A stretch of DNA of 64,000 nt, taken from positions 124,001 to 188,000 of the forward strand of contig NZ_BCNV01000007.1 in assembly GCF_001570725.1 (NCBI RefSeq), in the 5' to 3' direction. This DNA is from Paenibacillus amylolyticus. GTDB taxonomy: Bacteria; Bacillota; Bacilli; Paenibacillales; Paenibacillaceae. The notes under the pieces are model-generated. The model was not told the DNA's origin. It did not search any database and saw only the letters and a list, made by a program, of their open reading frames with translations. The number at the start of each line of letters is the position of its first letter. The stretch's first letter is position 1. This document shows positions 43,316 through 51,771 of this stretch, one piece after another. Position numbers and translations under genes: made by a program.

Positions 43316-43545
43316 TATGATTTGAACAATATTGTACTTACACTGACCACTCCGATGACAGAACAAGCTTCCGATCACTGTTATCCCCAGATTTTTTTCG
43401 ATCCCTTTTCCAAAAGGGAAAATCCGGTGATAAAGGCGAGCTTATGCTTCCGAAGTAGCTTTCTTTCAGAAAGCTTTTAGTTTCACTTCTTCAGCTTTCT
43501 TCTGTCCTCTCCGTTTTTGTGTAAATTTGAAGTTCAATTCATGCA
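43316..43545. repeat. MITE-like repeat, degenerate copy A
   Basis: Contains the family core (ACACTGAC...GATGACAGAA, TTATCCCCAGATTTTTT, GGGAAAATCCGGTGATAAAGGCGA, TTCTGTCCTCTCCG, GTGTAAAT) but with eroded ends (TTTGAACAATATTG and AAGTTCAATT). It fills the gap between malF and the binding-protein gene. Confidence 0.7.
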
Positions 43546-43579
43546 GGCTTATGCATATCTTCGCATTCGTCGTTCGTTC

Positions 43580-44866
43580 CTATTGGACGGTAGCAAGGCT
43601 TTCCTGGATCTGTTTCACAGCATTGTCCAGCGATGCCTTCACGTCCTTATCGGTATCCCAGATATCCGTAATGGCCGATGTGATTGGTCCCCATACGCTG
43701 TCCATGGCAGGAAGCGAAGGCATTGGTGTTGAGTTATTGAACTGTTCCAGGAATGCCTTATTGATTGAGTCCTCTTGCAACTTCGGATCAGCAGCTACGT
43801 TTTTGTTCGCAGGAAGTGTACCGTTCAGGTCAAAGTTCTCCATCTGAGCTTCTTCATTGGAAAGGAACGCTGCCAAGAGCTTCGACGCATTCGGGTATTG
43901 TGTAAATGCATTTACATAATAGGCTTTAACACCTGAGAAGGAGGTCATCGGTTTGCCATCGATTGCCGGAAGCGGAGCAACGCCAAAATCAATACCTGCA
44001 TTGCGATAATCGGCAATGGTCCACGGACCATTAATGTCCATAGCGAGTTTTCCGCTGGAGAATAATCCTTTTTTGATATCATAGTTCACGTCACCCATCT
44101 TGAGCGGCAGCACTTCCGACTTCAGTGTCTGTAAGAACTGTCCACCCTTCTGGGCTCCTTCGTTATTCAGACCGAGATCGGCGCTATCCATCCCGTTGTC
44201 TCCAAAAATATAACCCCCCTGTGAAGCCAGGAAAGCATAGTTATAGTAAAATTGCTGCAATTCCCACATCAGCGCATACTGATTGGATTTCACGTTATTA
44301 AACGTCTTGGCGAAACTAATAATCTCATCAAAGTTTTTCGGAGCTTCTGGATACAATGCTTTGTTGTAAAAAAGAGCATAGGTCTCCACGCTGTACGGAT
44401 AGCCGTACAGGATATCCTTGAACGTCACCGCCTTCAGTGCGTTGTCGCTGGTGTTCTCTGAGGTCTCTGCTTCGAATATGTCATTGGGCAGAATAAGTCC
44501 CGCCTCTGAAGCGCTACCAATTTTATCATGTGGGAAAACAACGACATCTGCCGCCAGACCCGCTGGGCCATCCGTTGTCAGCTTGGTTACCTGATCGGTT
44601 GGAGGCAATTCCTCCATTTTGACCGTTACCCCATACTTCTCTTCGAATTTTTTGGCTCTTTGCTCAATAAAGCTGCTTTGATTTTTGTCCTCCCAGATGA
44701 CCAGGGTTGCACCTTCTTCCGGCTGCAGGTTCTCAGCTGTCAGCTCTACAACCTCCTCTGGATTCTCACCAGCCGTAGTTGGAGATGTACTTCCGCCTCC
44801 CGTAGAGCACGCAGCCAGCGTAAAAGCCATCATGACGGACAATGTTGCCCCTTGCCATTTTCTCAT
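43580..44866 (-). CDS. mdxE: maltodextrin-binding lipoprotein, MalE/MdxE-like
   Basis: A 428-residue extracellular solute-binding protein. The lipobox LAAC gives Cys 20. Family segments are TLVIWEDKNQSSFIEQRAKKFEEKYGVTVK, PHDKIGSASEAGLI, LFYNKALYPEAPKNF and NGPWTIADYRNAGIDFGVAPLPA, typical of maltose/maltodextrin binders. The ATG at 44866 follows GGGAAGGGGA; the longer frame from 45034 would place the signal peptide far inside. LacI-type operators lie upstream. Confidence 0.9.
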   Translation of the reverse strand: MRKWQGATLSVMMAFTLAACSTGGGSTSPTTAGENPEEVVELTAENLQPEEGATLVIWEDKNQSSFIEQRAKKFEEKYGVTVKMEELPPTDQVTKLTTDGPAGLAADVVVFPHDKIGSASEAGLILPNDIFEAETSENTSDNALKAVTFKDILYGYPYSVETYALFYNKALYPEAPKNFDEIISFAKTFNNVKSNQYALMWELQQFYYNYAFLASQGGYIFGDNGMDSADLGLNNEGAQKGGQFLQTLKSEVLPLKMGDVNYDIKKGLFSSGKLAMDINGPWTIADYRNAGIDFGVAPLPAIDGKPMTSFSGVKAYYVNAFTQYPNASKLLAAFLSNEEAQMENFDLNGTLPANKNVAADPKLQEDSINKAFLEQFNNSTPMPSLPAMDSVWGPITSAITDIWDTDKDVKASLDNAVKQIQESLATVQ

Positions 44867-44968
44867 GTAAAATGTCCCCTTCCCTCTGCTTGGTCCAACG
44901 AAGTTCGCGCTTTTCACCCTTTTGTCTGCGTAAGTTGTCAGGTTTTGCATCCCATGTTCACTTTTGTA

Positions 44969-44978
44969 CAAACGTTTG
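44969..44978. promoter_or_regulatory. LacI-type operator O1
   Basis: Palindrome CAAACGTTTG in the upstream region of the maltodextrin-binding protein gene; the same core occurs at 45106 and 46374, all flanking the LacI-family gene. Confidence 0.7.
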
Positions 44979-45054
44979 CTCAAATGGAAGACAAGATGAC
45001 CTCTCCGTTCAATATGTAGGGGGAAACAAGTCAAGAAGTATGTAAATCCGTTGA

Positions 45055-45067
45055 TGTAAGCGCTACA
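45055..45067. promoter_or_regulatory. cre-like site (CcpA)
   Basis: TGTAAGCGCTACA is a near match to the cre consensus, between two LacI-type operators in the divergent promoter region. Confidence 0.45.
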
Positions 45068-45105
45068 ATAACAATCACATCATACAATACTGAACTTTCT
45101 TTGCA

Positions 45106-45115
45106 CAAACGTTTG
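45106..45115. promoter_or_regulatory. LacI-type operator O2
   Basis: Palindrome CAAACGTTTG within TTGCACAAACGTTTGCACAA. It lies between the divergent binding-protein and LacI genes and is probably the main operator. Confidence 0.75.
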
Positions 45116-45311
45116 CACAAGCCATATTTGCTCAATTTTACCCATTTTAACAATTCTACCTACAGTAAATTCCTGTTTCCTTGTTCTGACTCTTTCTTCC
45201 TTTATTTTACTTCATACGAATCACATATCCGGCAGTTAGCAATTGATTTCTCGTATCCTTTGGATTACCATAGGAGAATATTTATACGATTGTTCAGAAG
45301 GGATTTTTTAC

Positions 45312-46346
45312 ATGATTACGATCAAGGATATTGCCAAATTGGCGGGTGTTTCCCCTTCGACAGTGTCACGGGTGATTTCCAACCATCCCAGAATCAGCAC
45401 CAAGACATCTCTCAAAGTGAAGCAAATCATGAAAGAATTGAATTACCATCCCAACATCATCGCGAAGAGCCTGGTTTCCAAAACAACACATACCCTTGGC
45501 ATTATGCTTCCGCGTCCTGCAGAAGAGTTGTTTCAAAATTACTTTTTCGGGGAACTGCTGCGAGGTATTATTACACATGCCACCCGTATGAATTATGAAT
45601 TGCTGCTAACAACCGAAACATCATCAGACAATGAATTGCATGCGATATCACGCCTTGTTCATGGCCGTAGAGTGGATGGCATTCTGCTGCTTGGGTCCAA
45701 ACGAGACGATCCCATCATTTCATTTTTGGAAGCGGAAAAGTTTCCTTTTGTGTTAATCGGTCGCAGCGAAGCTCATCCAAATGCTCCCATGGTGGATAAC
45801 GATAATGTGCAGACCGCTTATGATGCAACGCATCATTTGATCGCCCAAGGACATACTCGAATCGGATTTGTCAGCGGACCGCCGGACATTACATTATCGC
45901 ATGATCGCATGCTAGGATACCAAAAAGCGCTTGCCCAAGCTGGGCTGGATGCGAATAGTGACTGGATTGTGGAAGGTGAATTTCTACAGGAAAGTGGATT
46001 TAGAGCGATGTCGCTATTCATGTCTTTACCGGACAGACCCACCGCAATCGTTGTCATTGATGACAATGTGGCCTTTGGGGTATTGAGAGCTCTTGCCGAG
46101 CTTCATTATCTGGTGCCTGAAGATATTAGCGTGGTCAGTTTTAACAATATTGCATTATCGGAACTGGCTTCTCCACCACTAAGCTCTATAGATATCGGAA
46201 CCTATCAGCTTGGCTATACAGCCGTTCAGGTATTGTTAAAAACTCTAAGCGGGGAAGCACAGCCTCAGAATCCGGTCATTATCCCCCATCGTCTGATCGT
46301 GCGTGAATCCTCACTCTTCTCCAAGCCAAAGCCACCCGCAAGTTAA
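45312..46346 (+). CDS. LacI family regulator, MalR-like
   Basis: A 344-residue repressor. The N-terminal MITIKDIAKLAGVSPSTVSR is the LacI helix-turn-helix. NYHPNIIAKSLVSKTTHTLG holds the hinge helix. The rest is a periplasmic-binding-type sensor with GHTRIGFVSG and VVSFNNIALSELASPPLSSI. The ATG at 45312 follows GAAGGGA. Divergent from the maltodextrin importer, it probably represses it via the CAAACGTTTG sites and responds to maltose or maltodextrins. Confidence 0.9.
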   Translation: MITIKDIAKLAGVSPSTVSRVISNHPRISTKTSLKVKQIMKELNYHPNIIAKSLVSKTTHTLGIMLPRPAEELFQNYFFGELLRGIITHATRMNYELLLTTETSSDNELHAISRLVHGRRVDGILLLGSKRDDPIISFLEAEKFPFVLIGRSEAHPNAPMVDNDNVQTAYDATHHLIAQGHTRIGFVSGPPDITLSHDRMLGYQKALAQAGLDANSDWIVEGEFLQESGFRAMSLFMSLPDRPTAIVVIDDNVAFGVLRALAELHYLVPEDISVVSFNNIALSELASPPLSSIDIGTYQLGYTAVQVLLKTLSGEAQPQNPVIIPHRLIVRESSLFSKPKPPAS

Positions 46347-46373
46347 TCCAATTTAAGAATCCTTGTAGTGATG

Positions 46374-46383
46374 CAAACGTTTG
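46374..46383. promoter_or_regulatory. LacI-type operator O3, downstream of the regulator gene
   Basis: A third CAAACGTTTG, 27 bases after the LacI-family stop codon and about 1.26 kb from O2. It could support DNA looping. Confidence 0.55.
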
Positions 46384-46433
46384 TCCTACACAGAATATGA
46401 TGCTGTTATCCACCGTACGTAGGTGCATAGGTG

Positions 46434-46473
46434 CAAAAAAAAGAAGCCGCATATACTTATGCGGCTTCCTTAA
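46434..46473. terminator. bidirectional terminator
   Basis: GAAGCCGCATA pairs with TATGCGGCTTC over a four-base loop; the minus strand continues with eight T. It serves the SDR gene and the convergent LacI gene. Confidence 0.85.
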
Positions 46474-46505
46474 TTCACACACTATTTCCGTACTGCTTGA
46501 ATGGA

Positions 46506-47264
46506 TTAATACGAGCTCCAGCCAGCATCTGCTGTAACGACAGTTCCGTTCACGAAGCTGGACTCGTCAGATCCAAGGAACAAAGCCACTTTGGCGATCT
46601 CTTCACTCGTCCCGATGCGTGGGTTGATTGCCATCCCAAGCTGTTGCCGCCCTGCACCGAAATGGCTAATCCCTGCCATGGATGTGCTAATGTTGGTTGC
46701 CACAGCTCCTGGAGCGATCGCATTACAGCGAATGCCTTGCTCAGCATACATGTACCCTGTATTTTTAGTGAAGCCTACGACCGCATGTTTGGAAGCTGTA
46801 TAGGCTGCGCCTGCACGTCCGCCATGCAATCCACCCGCTGAAGCAATGTTTACAATGACGCCTTTTTGTTTTTCCAGAAAGATTGGTAATACCTTACGCG
46901 TTGTCCGCATCACACTGGTTGTGTTCACAGCGAACAATCTCTCCCACTTCTCATCCGTTATATCCGCTGCAGGCTCCATGCCATCCATAATGCCCGCATT
47001 GTTAATCAGAATATCTACTGTACCGTATGTGCTGACCGTCGTATCGATCAGGTTTTGCACATCTTCTTCTTTGGCTACATTGGCCAGAACGACAATTGCT
47101 TCTCCGCCCTGTGCCTTAATATCATTAACTACCGCTTGTGCGGATTCTTCGTTAATATCTGAAACGACGACTTTCGCACCTTCTTGGGCGTACAACGTCG
47201 CAATTGCTTTCCCCATACCTGAACCAGCACCTGTAACAACTGCAACTTTATCTTGAAGTTTCAT
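46506..47264 (-). CDS. short-chain dehydrogenase/reductase (SDR)
   Basis: A 252-residue classical SDR. It has VTGAGSGMGKAIA (TGxxxGxG cofactor loop), NNAGIMDG, the catalytic Ser in ASAGGLHGG and Tyr-Lys in YTASKHAV. The Asp-rich VVSDINEE after the second strand favours NAD(H). The substrate is unknown. AAAGGAGG lies upstream. It is divergent from a TetR regulator, with a palindromic element between them, so the regulator may control it. Confidence 0.9.
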   Translation of the reverse strand: MKLQDKVAVVTGAGSGMGKAIATLYAQEGAKVVVSDINEESAQAVVNDIKAQGGEAIVVLANVAKEEDVQNLIDTTVSTYGTVDILINNAGIMDGMEPAADITDEKWERLFAVNTTSVMRTTRKVLPIFLEKQKGVIVNIASAGGLHGGRAGAAYTASKHAVVGFTKNTGYMYAEQGIRCNAIAPGAVATNISTSMAGISHFGAGRQQLGMAINPRIGTSEEIAKVALFLGSDESSFVNGTVVTADAGWSSY

Positions 47265-47437
47265 TCCATGTATCCTCCTTTGTGTATTCGTTTACAATAA
47301 GTTAACAAACAAATGTTCATTAACTCCTATCCTTAGTATAATAAGTCATAGCGTTTCACTTCAATCAGTAAAAGCTTGTCCAGTTGTACGTTAAACAACA
47401 CTAATAAGCCCGAATGTACTTTAATTAATAAAGTGAA

Positions 47438-47484
47438 CTATATAAATTGAACTAAACATTTACGCTTTAGTTCAACTTATATAG
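47438..47484. repeat. 47-bp terminal-repeat-only element between SDR and TetR genes
   Basis: Arms CTATATAAATTGAACTAAA and TTTAGTTCAACTTATATAG are inverted repeats around a nine-base spacer. The arms equal the ends of the MITE-like family at 55.5, 57.4 and 58.7 kb, but the ~150-bp interior is absent. It ends 15 bases before the TetR start codon and may serve as its operator. Confidence 0.7.
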
Positions 47485-47499
47485 CGAGGAGGAAAATAG

Positions 47500-48093
47500 A
47501 TGTCTGAAACTCTGAATTCGATGGACCGAAGAATCAAGAAATCAAAAGCTGCACTGAAAGATGCTCTCATCCATTTGATGCAAAAACATCCCTTTAAAGA
47601 AATTTCCATTACGGATATTGTTCAGCGAGCTGACCTAAACCGAGGTACGTTCTACAGACATTATCAGTACAAAGAAGACCTATTCAATGAAATCATCAAT
47701 GATGTGATTCAGGATCTGGTGACTTCTTTTCGCAAACCTTATCAAGATAAAGAAGAGTTCGAGGTCAATCTGATGCCCTCTTCGGCAATCACCATATTTG
47801 AGCATGTGCATCAGCACGCACAATTTTATACGCTTGTTGTGAAATCCGAGGCTTCATCCAGCTTCCAGCGCATGATCTGTGATGTCCTTCGGGATCTCGC
47901 CTTACAGGATCTGAACCATATCTTCCCTCCGCACATCAACCATGAAATATTGGCAAGCTACCAATCTCATGCAATATTCGGCATGATTATGGAGTGGATT
48001 CGTCAGGAATTCAAGCACAGCCCCGCCTACATGGCCGAGGAATTATTTAAGATCATTCATTACAAGCCTGACAATGTCGTGTTGAGAGACTGA
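47500..48093 (+). CDS. TetR/AcrR family regulator
   Basis: A 197-residue regulator. The N-terminal helix-turn-helix is KKSKAALKDALIHLMQKHPF, ISITDIVQRADLNRGTFYRHY. The C-terminal ligand domain resembles the TetR_C_7/DhaS-like group (EHVHQHAQFYTLVV, FGMIMEWIRQEF). GAGGAGG precedes the ATG. Divergent from the SDR gene; the ligand is unknown. Confidence 0.88.
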   Translation: MSETLNSMDRRIKKSKAALKDALIHLMQKHPFKEISITDIVQRADLNRGTFYRHYQYKEDLFNEIINDVIQDLVTSFRKPYQDKEEFEVNLMPSSAITIFEHVHQHAQFYTLVVKSEASSSFQRMICDVLRDLALQDLNHIFPPHINHEILASYQSHAIFGMIMEWIRQEFKHSPAYMAEELFKIIHYKPDNVVLRD

Positions 48094-48179
48094 AATTTTG
48101 AATCGCCTTACTTCCCTATAGTAGGGTGATTGAGAGTAATTTTAAGTAATCTTTACCATCAAAATAATGTAAATACATT

Positions 48180-48222
48180 CCTGTAATTTCTGGTATTTAT
48201 ATGTTAGGTTATCCATGGAATA
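48180..48222 (+). promoter_or_regulatory. conserved upstream block shared with 29.6 kb
   Basis: CCTGTAATTTCT.GT...ATGTTAGGTTATCCATGGAATA, the same element as at 29645-29688, placed before the paralogous secreted-protein gene. Confidence 0.55.
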
Positions 48223-48248
48223 CAAATCAAAGGAGGATGACAATACAT

Positions 48249-48788
48249 TTGAAGAAGTCGTGGATTATATCATTGATTACCAGTTTTGTTTTGCTTGGCG
48301 GGGTGCTTCTCTCTCCAGCCACTTCTGCCAATGCAGCCAAAGTAGCAACCTCTACATATTCAGATTCAGATCAGAGTTATGCAGAATTTAAAGAGTATAC
48401 TAATCAGTTATTTTCTCTTGAAACTTATGAGGCCAAAGCCTTCACAGCTTTGGAAAGCATCGACACCCAGGTAACTTCAACCAACCGCAAGTCCATGTAC
48501 CTTAAACTTACGAATACGGTGATCCCCAATTATACTAAATTGGTATCCAAGGCAAAACAAATCAAGCCTACCAACCCGCAACTCAAGAAAATCCACGCCA
48601 CATTTATCAAGGCAAGCTACACTCAGCTTGAAGGGTACTTGTTGTACCAAAAGGCAGTATCCAAGAACAAAGTGAATTACACGTTACTGAAACAGGGGAA
48701 TGCCAAAGTAAATACCGCTGCTGTTCTAATGGATCAATGCGAACAACAGTTATTCGGCTATGCAAGAAGTTTGGGGTATGACAGTTAG
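48249..48788 (+). CDS. small secreted helical protein, paralogue of 29721-30302
   Basis: A 179-residue exported protein of unknown function. The signal peptide KKSWIISLITSFVLLGGVLL ... SANAA is followed by the shared helical domain: STNRKSMYLKLTNTVIPNYT, IKPTNPQLKKIHATFIK, ASYTQLEGYLLYQKAVSKNKVN. It lacks most of the acidic N-terminal stretch of its paralogue. A TTG at 48249 is chosen because AGGAGG lies 12 bases upstream and the first residues then align with the GTG start of the other copy. It ends at a strong terminator. Confidence 0.78.
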   Translation: MKKSWIISLITSFVLLGGVLLSPATSANAAKVATSTYSDSDQSYAEFKEYTNQLFSLETYEAKAFTALESIDTQVTSTNRKSMYLKLTNTVIPNYTKLVSKAKQIKPTNPQLKKIHATFIKASYTQLEGYLLYQKAVSKNKVNYTLLKQGNAKVNTAAVLMDQCEQQLFGYARSLGYDS

Positions 48789-48809
48789 TACCTATCTTCA
48801 TCGAAGCCC

Positions 48810-48854
48810 AAAAAGCGACCATTTCCCATGCTTAATGAGGAATGGTCGCTTTTT
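48810..48854. terminator. bidirectional terminator
   Basis: AAAAAGCGACCATT pairs with AATGGTCGCTTTTT. It lies between the secreted-protein gene and the convergent telA operon. Confidence 0.85.
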
Positions 48855-48911
48855 CTAATTATAAAAAAGATTTGAACCTAGCACTTTAAAATTTCATCTC
48901 AATCTTCTGAA

Positions 48912-50051
48912 TTACAACCCCAGCTTCTGCCCTTTCTCCAACCGCTGAATCTGCTGCTCTCCGGTATCGGCAAGTTCACGGAACTGCGAGATAGTCTCCC
49001 TCATTCTCGGCAAAGCCTCCTGCTTATAAAGACTGATTGAATCGAGCGCAGACAACACATCGGTGAACGCCTGTTTCATCGTATCCACGGAGATGCTGGC
49101 TTCATACGCCTGCTTCTGGATGGCAATCCCCTGATCCTTAAGCATCTTGGATGTTCCGGCAATCAGATCGTTGGTTGTCTGGTTCAGCAACTCGATCTTC
49201 TGTAATACAATCTTCTGATTATACAAAGCACTTGCTACCGTAACGGCAATTTTTAATGCCGAGATCGTTACATTCTTCGCCCGGTCTACGCCTCGAATCA
49301 ATTCCTTATTATTGCGGATGACTACTTCAATTGCCATGATGCCTTGCTGATTCACAACCAGCATTTGTTGCAGATCCATGACCCGCTGACGGAGCGGGAA
49401 CAGCACTTCTTCCGTAATAAAACGTACTTTCTCAGGGTCCTCATTGCGGACCTTAGCCGCTTCAATCTGCCCGTCGATGGACTCATCCATGAGCACGCCA
49501 AGCTGGATTTCCTTTTGTAATCGTTTGGTGAGTTCCCGCAAGTTCTGCTGTTCAATCTCCAGCGTTGTATTATCGTTACGCAGGGTGGATCTGCCTTTAT
49601 CCAAAGAGGTTACGATGTCAGCGATGACTGCGTCAGCCTTCTGGTATTTCAGGAAATAGGCACGAAGCGGATTGAACAATTTCCCGAGGAAACCGGTCTT
49701 GGCAAAGTCGACCACGCTCGGGTCGAGATCTTTCAATTGCATATGCAGTTCAGTCAAGCCTTTGGCGACCTGACCGCCCTCGTCTCCCGTCTTGGACAGA
49801 TGTCCAACGGAGACTTGAAGCAAGGCGTTTTTCTCAGAAGAGGATCTCATCGTGTTCATGCCAAAGCCGTCAATGGATTGCAAAATTTCTTTGCGCTTCT
49901 CCAAGGATTCGAGATTCAGTGTCATGATCATCTCTACGTTGGCATTCGCCACTTGTTGAAGCTCCGCGACCTCGGCGGGCACAGGTTTTACCTCTTCTTC
50001 GATCACCTTCTGAATTTCCTTCTGGCTCGGTATTTCCATTGAAAATGACAT
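48912..50051 (-). CDS. telA: TelA-family toxic anion resistance protein
   Basis: A 379-residue cytoplasmic, helical protein of the TelA/YaaN family (PF05816), linked to tellurite and other stress resistance by family history; mechanism unclear. Marks are NANVEMIMTLNLESLEKRKEIL, LRAYFLKYQKADAVIADIV, RFITEEVLFPLRQRVMDLQQMLVVNQQGIMAIEVVIRNNKELIRGVDRAKNVT (given in pieces: EEVLFPLRQRVMDLQQ, NNKELIRGVDRAKN). Last gene of an operon after VWA and XpaC proteins, 19 bases from the VWA gene. Confidence 0.88.
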   Translation of the reverse strand: MSFSMEIPSQKEIQKVIEEEVKPVPAEVAELQQVANANVEMIMTLNLESLEKRKEILQSIDGFGMNTMRSSSEKNALLQVSVGHLSKTGDEGGQVAKGLTELHMQLKDLDPSVVDFAKTGFLGKLFNPLRAYFLKYQKADAVIADIVTSLDKGRSTLRNDNTTLEIEQQNLRELTKRLQKEIQLGVLMDESIDGQIEAAKVRNEDPEKVRFITEEVLFPLRQRVMDLQQMLVVNQQGIMAIEVVIRNNKELIRGVDRAKNVTISALKIAVTVASALYNQKIVLQKIELLNQTTNDLIAGTSKMLKDQGIAIQKQAYEASISVDTMKQAFTDVLSALDSISLYKQEALPRMRETISQFRELADTGEQQIQRLEKGQKLGL

Positions 50052-50070
50052 CTACAGTTCCCCCTTTAGA

Positions 50071-51759
50071 TTACATCTGTACGTTAAACAGGTTACCGAT
50101 TTTGTACACGACATCGTCGGTATCGGCATTGATGCTTGCAGCCTCGTTAATGCTGGAGATGCTCTCCAAAGCCTTGATGTCCGCGTTGTACCCAATCGTA
50201 TAGATTGGTACTTTATATGTCTCGACCAAATCCCGGATATCCTTCAGGGTATGACCTTCGTTGGTCTCGCCATCACTCAGGACAAAGATCAGCGGCTTCA
50301 CGTTCGGATCAGCAGCCATATAATCTTCCAGCATCTTCATCGCCACCACGATCCCGTCAAAGGTCGCCGTACCGCCGCCAGCTTGCAGACTATCCACTGT
50401 ACCGACAAACATGGACTGCTGGTTCGTATCATACTTGGCAATCGGCAGATTCACGGTTACGCCGCTAGAGTAAGAAACAAGGCCAATACTATTCTCTGTG
50501 CCCAGATACTTCTGACCTTTGCGCAAGGACTCCTTCAGTCGGTTAAGTGGTTCGCCGTCCATGCTTCCGGATACATCGGTCACGAACACGGCGGCGATGG
50601 GTTTACTGCCGTTCTTCTTCTCTTTCCATACTTTCTGTGCAGACAGCAACGTGCCGCCATCCACGGTAGCCAGTTCGGATTTGTAATCCTGCAAACCGTT
50701 GAAGCCAAACTCTTCTGCCGATTGTTGGTACTTCGCTTGAGTTACGAAATCCGCGAATTTCTGGATGATCTCCTGTTTGTTCTGCGGCAGTTGACCGAGT
50801 GCATACAGCGGGCTGTCATGCCTCACGCCAAATGGTGTAAAGACGTAACCACTCTTCAGATCGGCGGTATTCACATATGTCTGATATTCGAGTACAAAGG
50901 CATCCAGTCTGCCAGACTTAGCAGCTTCCCGCATCTGAATCGTTGTTGAAGCGGTAAACGGCACATTCGTCTGGAATTTCTCAAATCCCTCAATAGCCTT
51001 CTCCCCAAGTGGGTTGGCGCTGTCATACGTGTTTAGTGCCGTCACCAGAAAATTTAGTCCTGTGGAGCTGGCAAACGGATCGGTGTATCCCATCGCGAGT
51101 TCATTGTTCGCAATCGCTTCGGTTACGGTTTTCACATTAACGGAGCCGTACGTATCAACCAGTGCATCGTATTTCGCTTTGGAGATGACAATACCCGGGA
51201 CATTCCCAACCAATCGCTCGGATACCATCTCTGTCTTCACTCCACTGGCCTCAACCATCTCGCCCCACAGTTCATTGGAAGGTGTGAATGCATCCGGCAT
51301 ATACTTACCAGACTTGATATAATCGGTGGCCGTTCCGGAGGCAATGTTACGGATTTTGACCGATACTTGTTTCCCACCAACGGTGATATTCGCTTTGTTG
51401 AACTCCTCGCCCACTTCGGTTAACCAGCCGTCTACCCCGCTGCCTGACTTCTCTGTGGAAGAGAAGATTTCGACGAAATCATTTGTTGTATTCTCTACGG
51501 CAATCGCAAATTTCGAGATATCCGGCAGTGATTCTGCCACGTCAACGGGATCGAGATCAATCTGTCCTTTGACCGGTTCCGCCGTCGCTGGCGCAATGTC
51601 CGCGTATAGTTTCCCCAGTTCCTTACCTGCATTCTCTGTGCTCACCTGTGTGGTCGTCTTGCCAAAGTTCGATGTTAGTGTAATCCCTGCATAGACCAGA
51701 CCGAATACCAGTACCAACATTACAATCGATATAAAAAAAAACTTACCCTTCTTGGCCAT
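50071..51759 (-). CDS. membrane-anchored VWA protein with solute-binding-like domain
   Basis: A 562-residue protein. One N-terminal helix (FFFISIVMLVLVFGLVYAGI) anchors it, with the bulk outside. Residues about 80-380 look like a type 2 solute-binding fold (SGVDGWLTEVGEEFNKANI, GYTDPFASSTGLNFLV). From about 388 to the end is a von Willebrand A domain with an intact MIDAS: DVSGS at 395-399, the GGGTATFDG Thr, and LSDGETNEG. The pairing suggests a metal-dependent adhesion or scaffold function at the envelope. It lies between xpaC and telA genes. Exact role unknown. Confidence 0.85.
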   Translation of the reverse strand: MAKKGKFFFISIVMLVLVFGLVYAGITLTSNFGKTTTQVSTENAGKELGKLYADIAPATAEPVKGQIDLDPVDVAESLPDISKFAIAVENTTNDFVEIFSSTEKSGSGVDGWLTEVGEEFNKANITVGGKQVSVKIRNIASGTATDYIKSGKYMPDAFTPSNELWGEMVEASGVKTEMVSERLVGNVPGIVISKAKYDALVDTYGSVNVKTVTEAIANNELAMGYTDPFASSTGLNFLVTALNTYDSANPLGEKAIEGFEKFQTNVPFTASTTIQMREAAKSGRLDAFVLEYQTYVNTADLKSGYVFTPFGVRHDSPLYALGQLPQNKQEIIQKFADFVTQAKYQQSAEEFGFNGLQDYKSELATVDGGTLLSAQKVWKEKKNGSKPIAAVFVTDVSGSMDGEPLNRLKESLRKGQKYLGTENSIGLVSYSSGVTVNLPIAKYDTNQQSMFVGTVDSLQAGGGTATFDGIVVAMKMLEDYMAADPNVKPLIFVLSDGETNEGHTLKDIRDLVETYKVPIYTIGYNADIKALESISSINEAASINADTDDVVYKIGNLFNVQM

Positions 51760-51771
51760 ACGAGCAACCCC

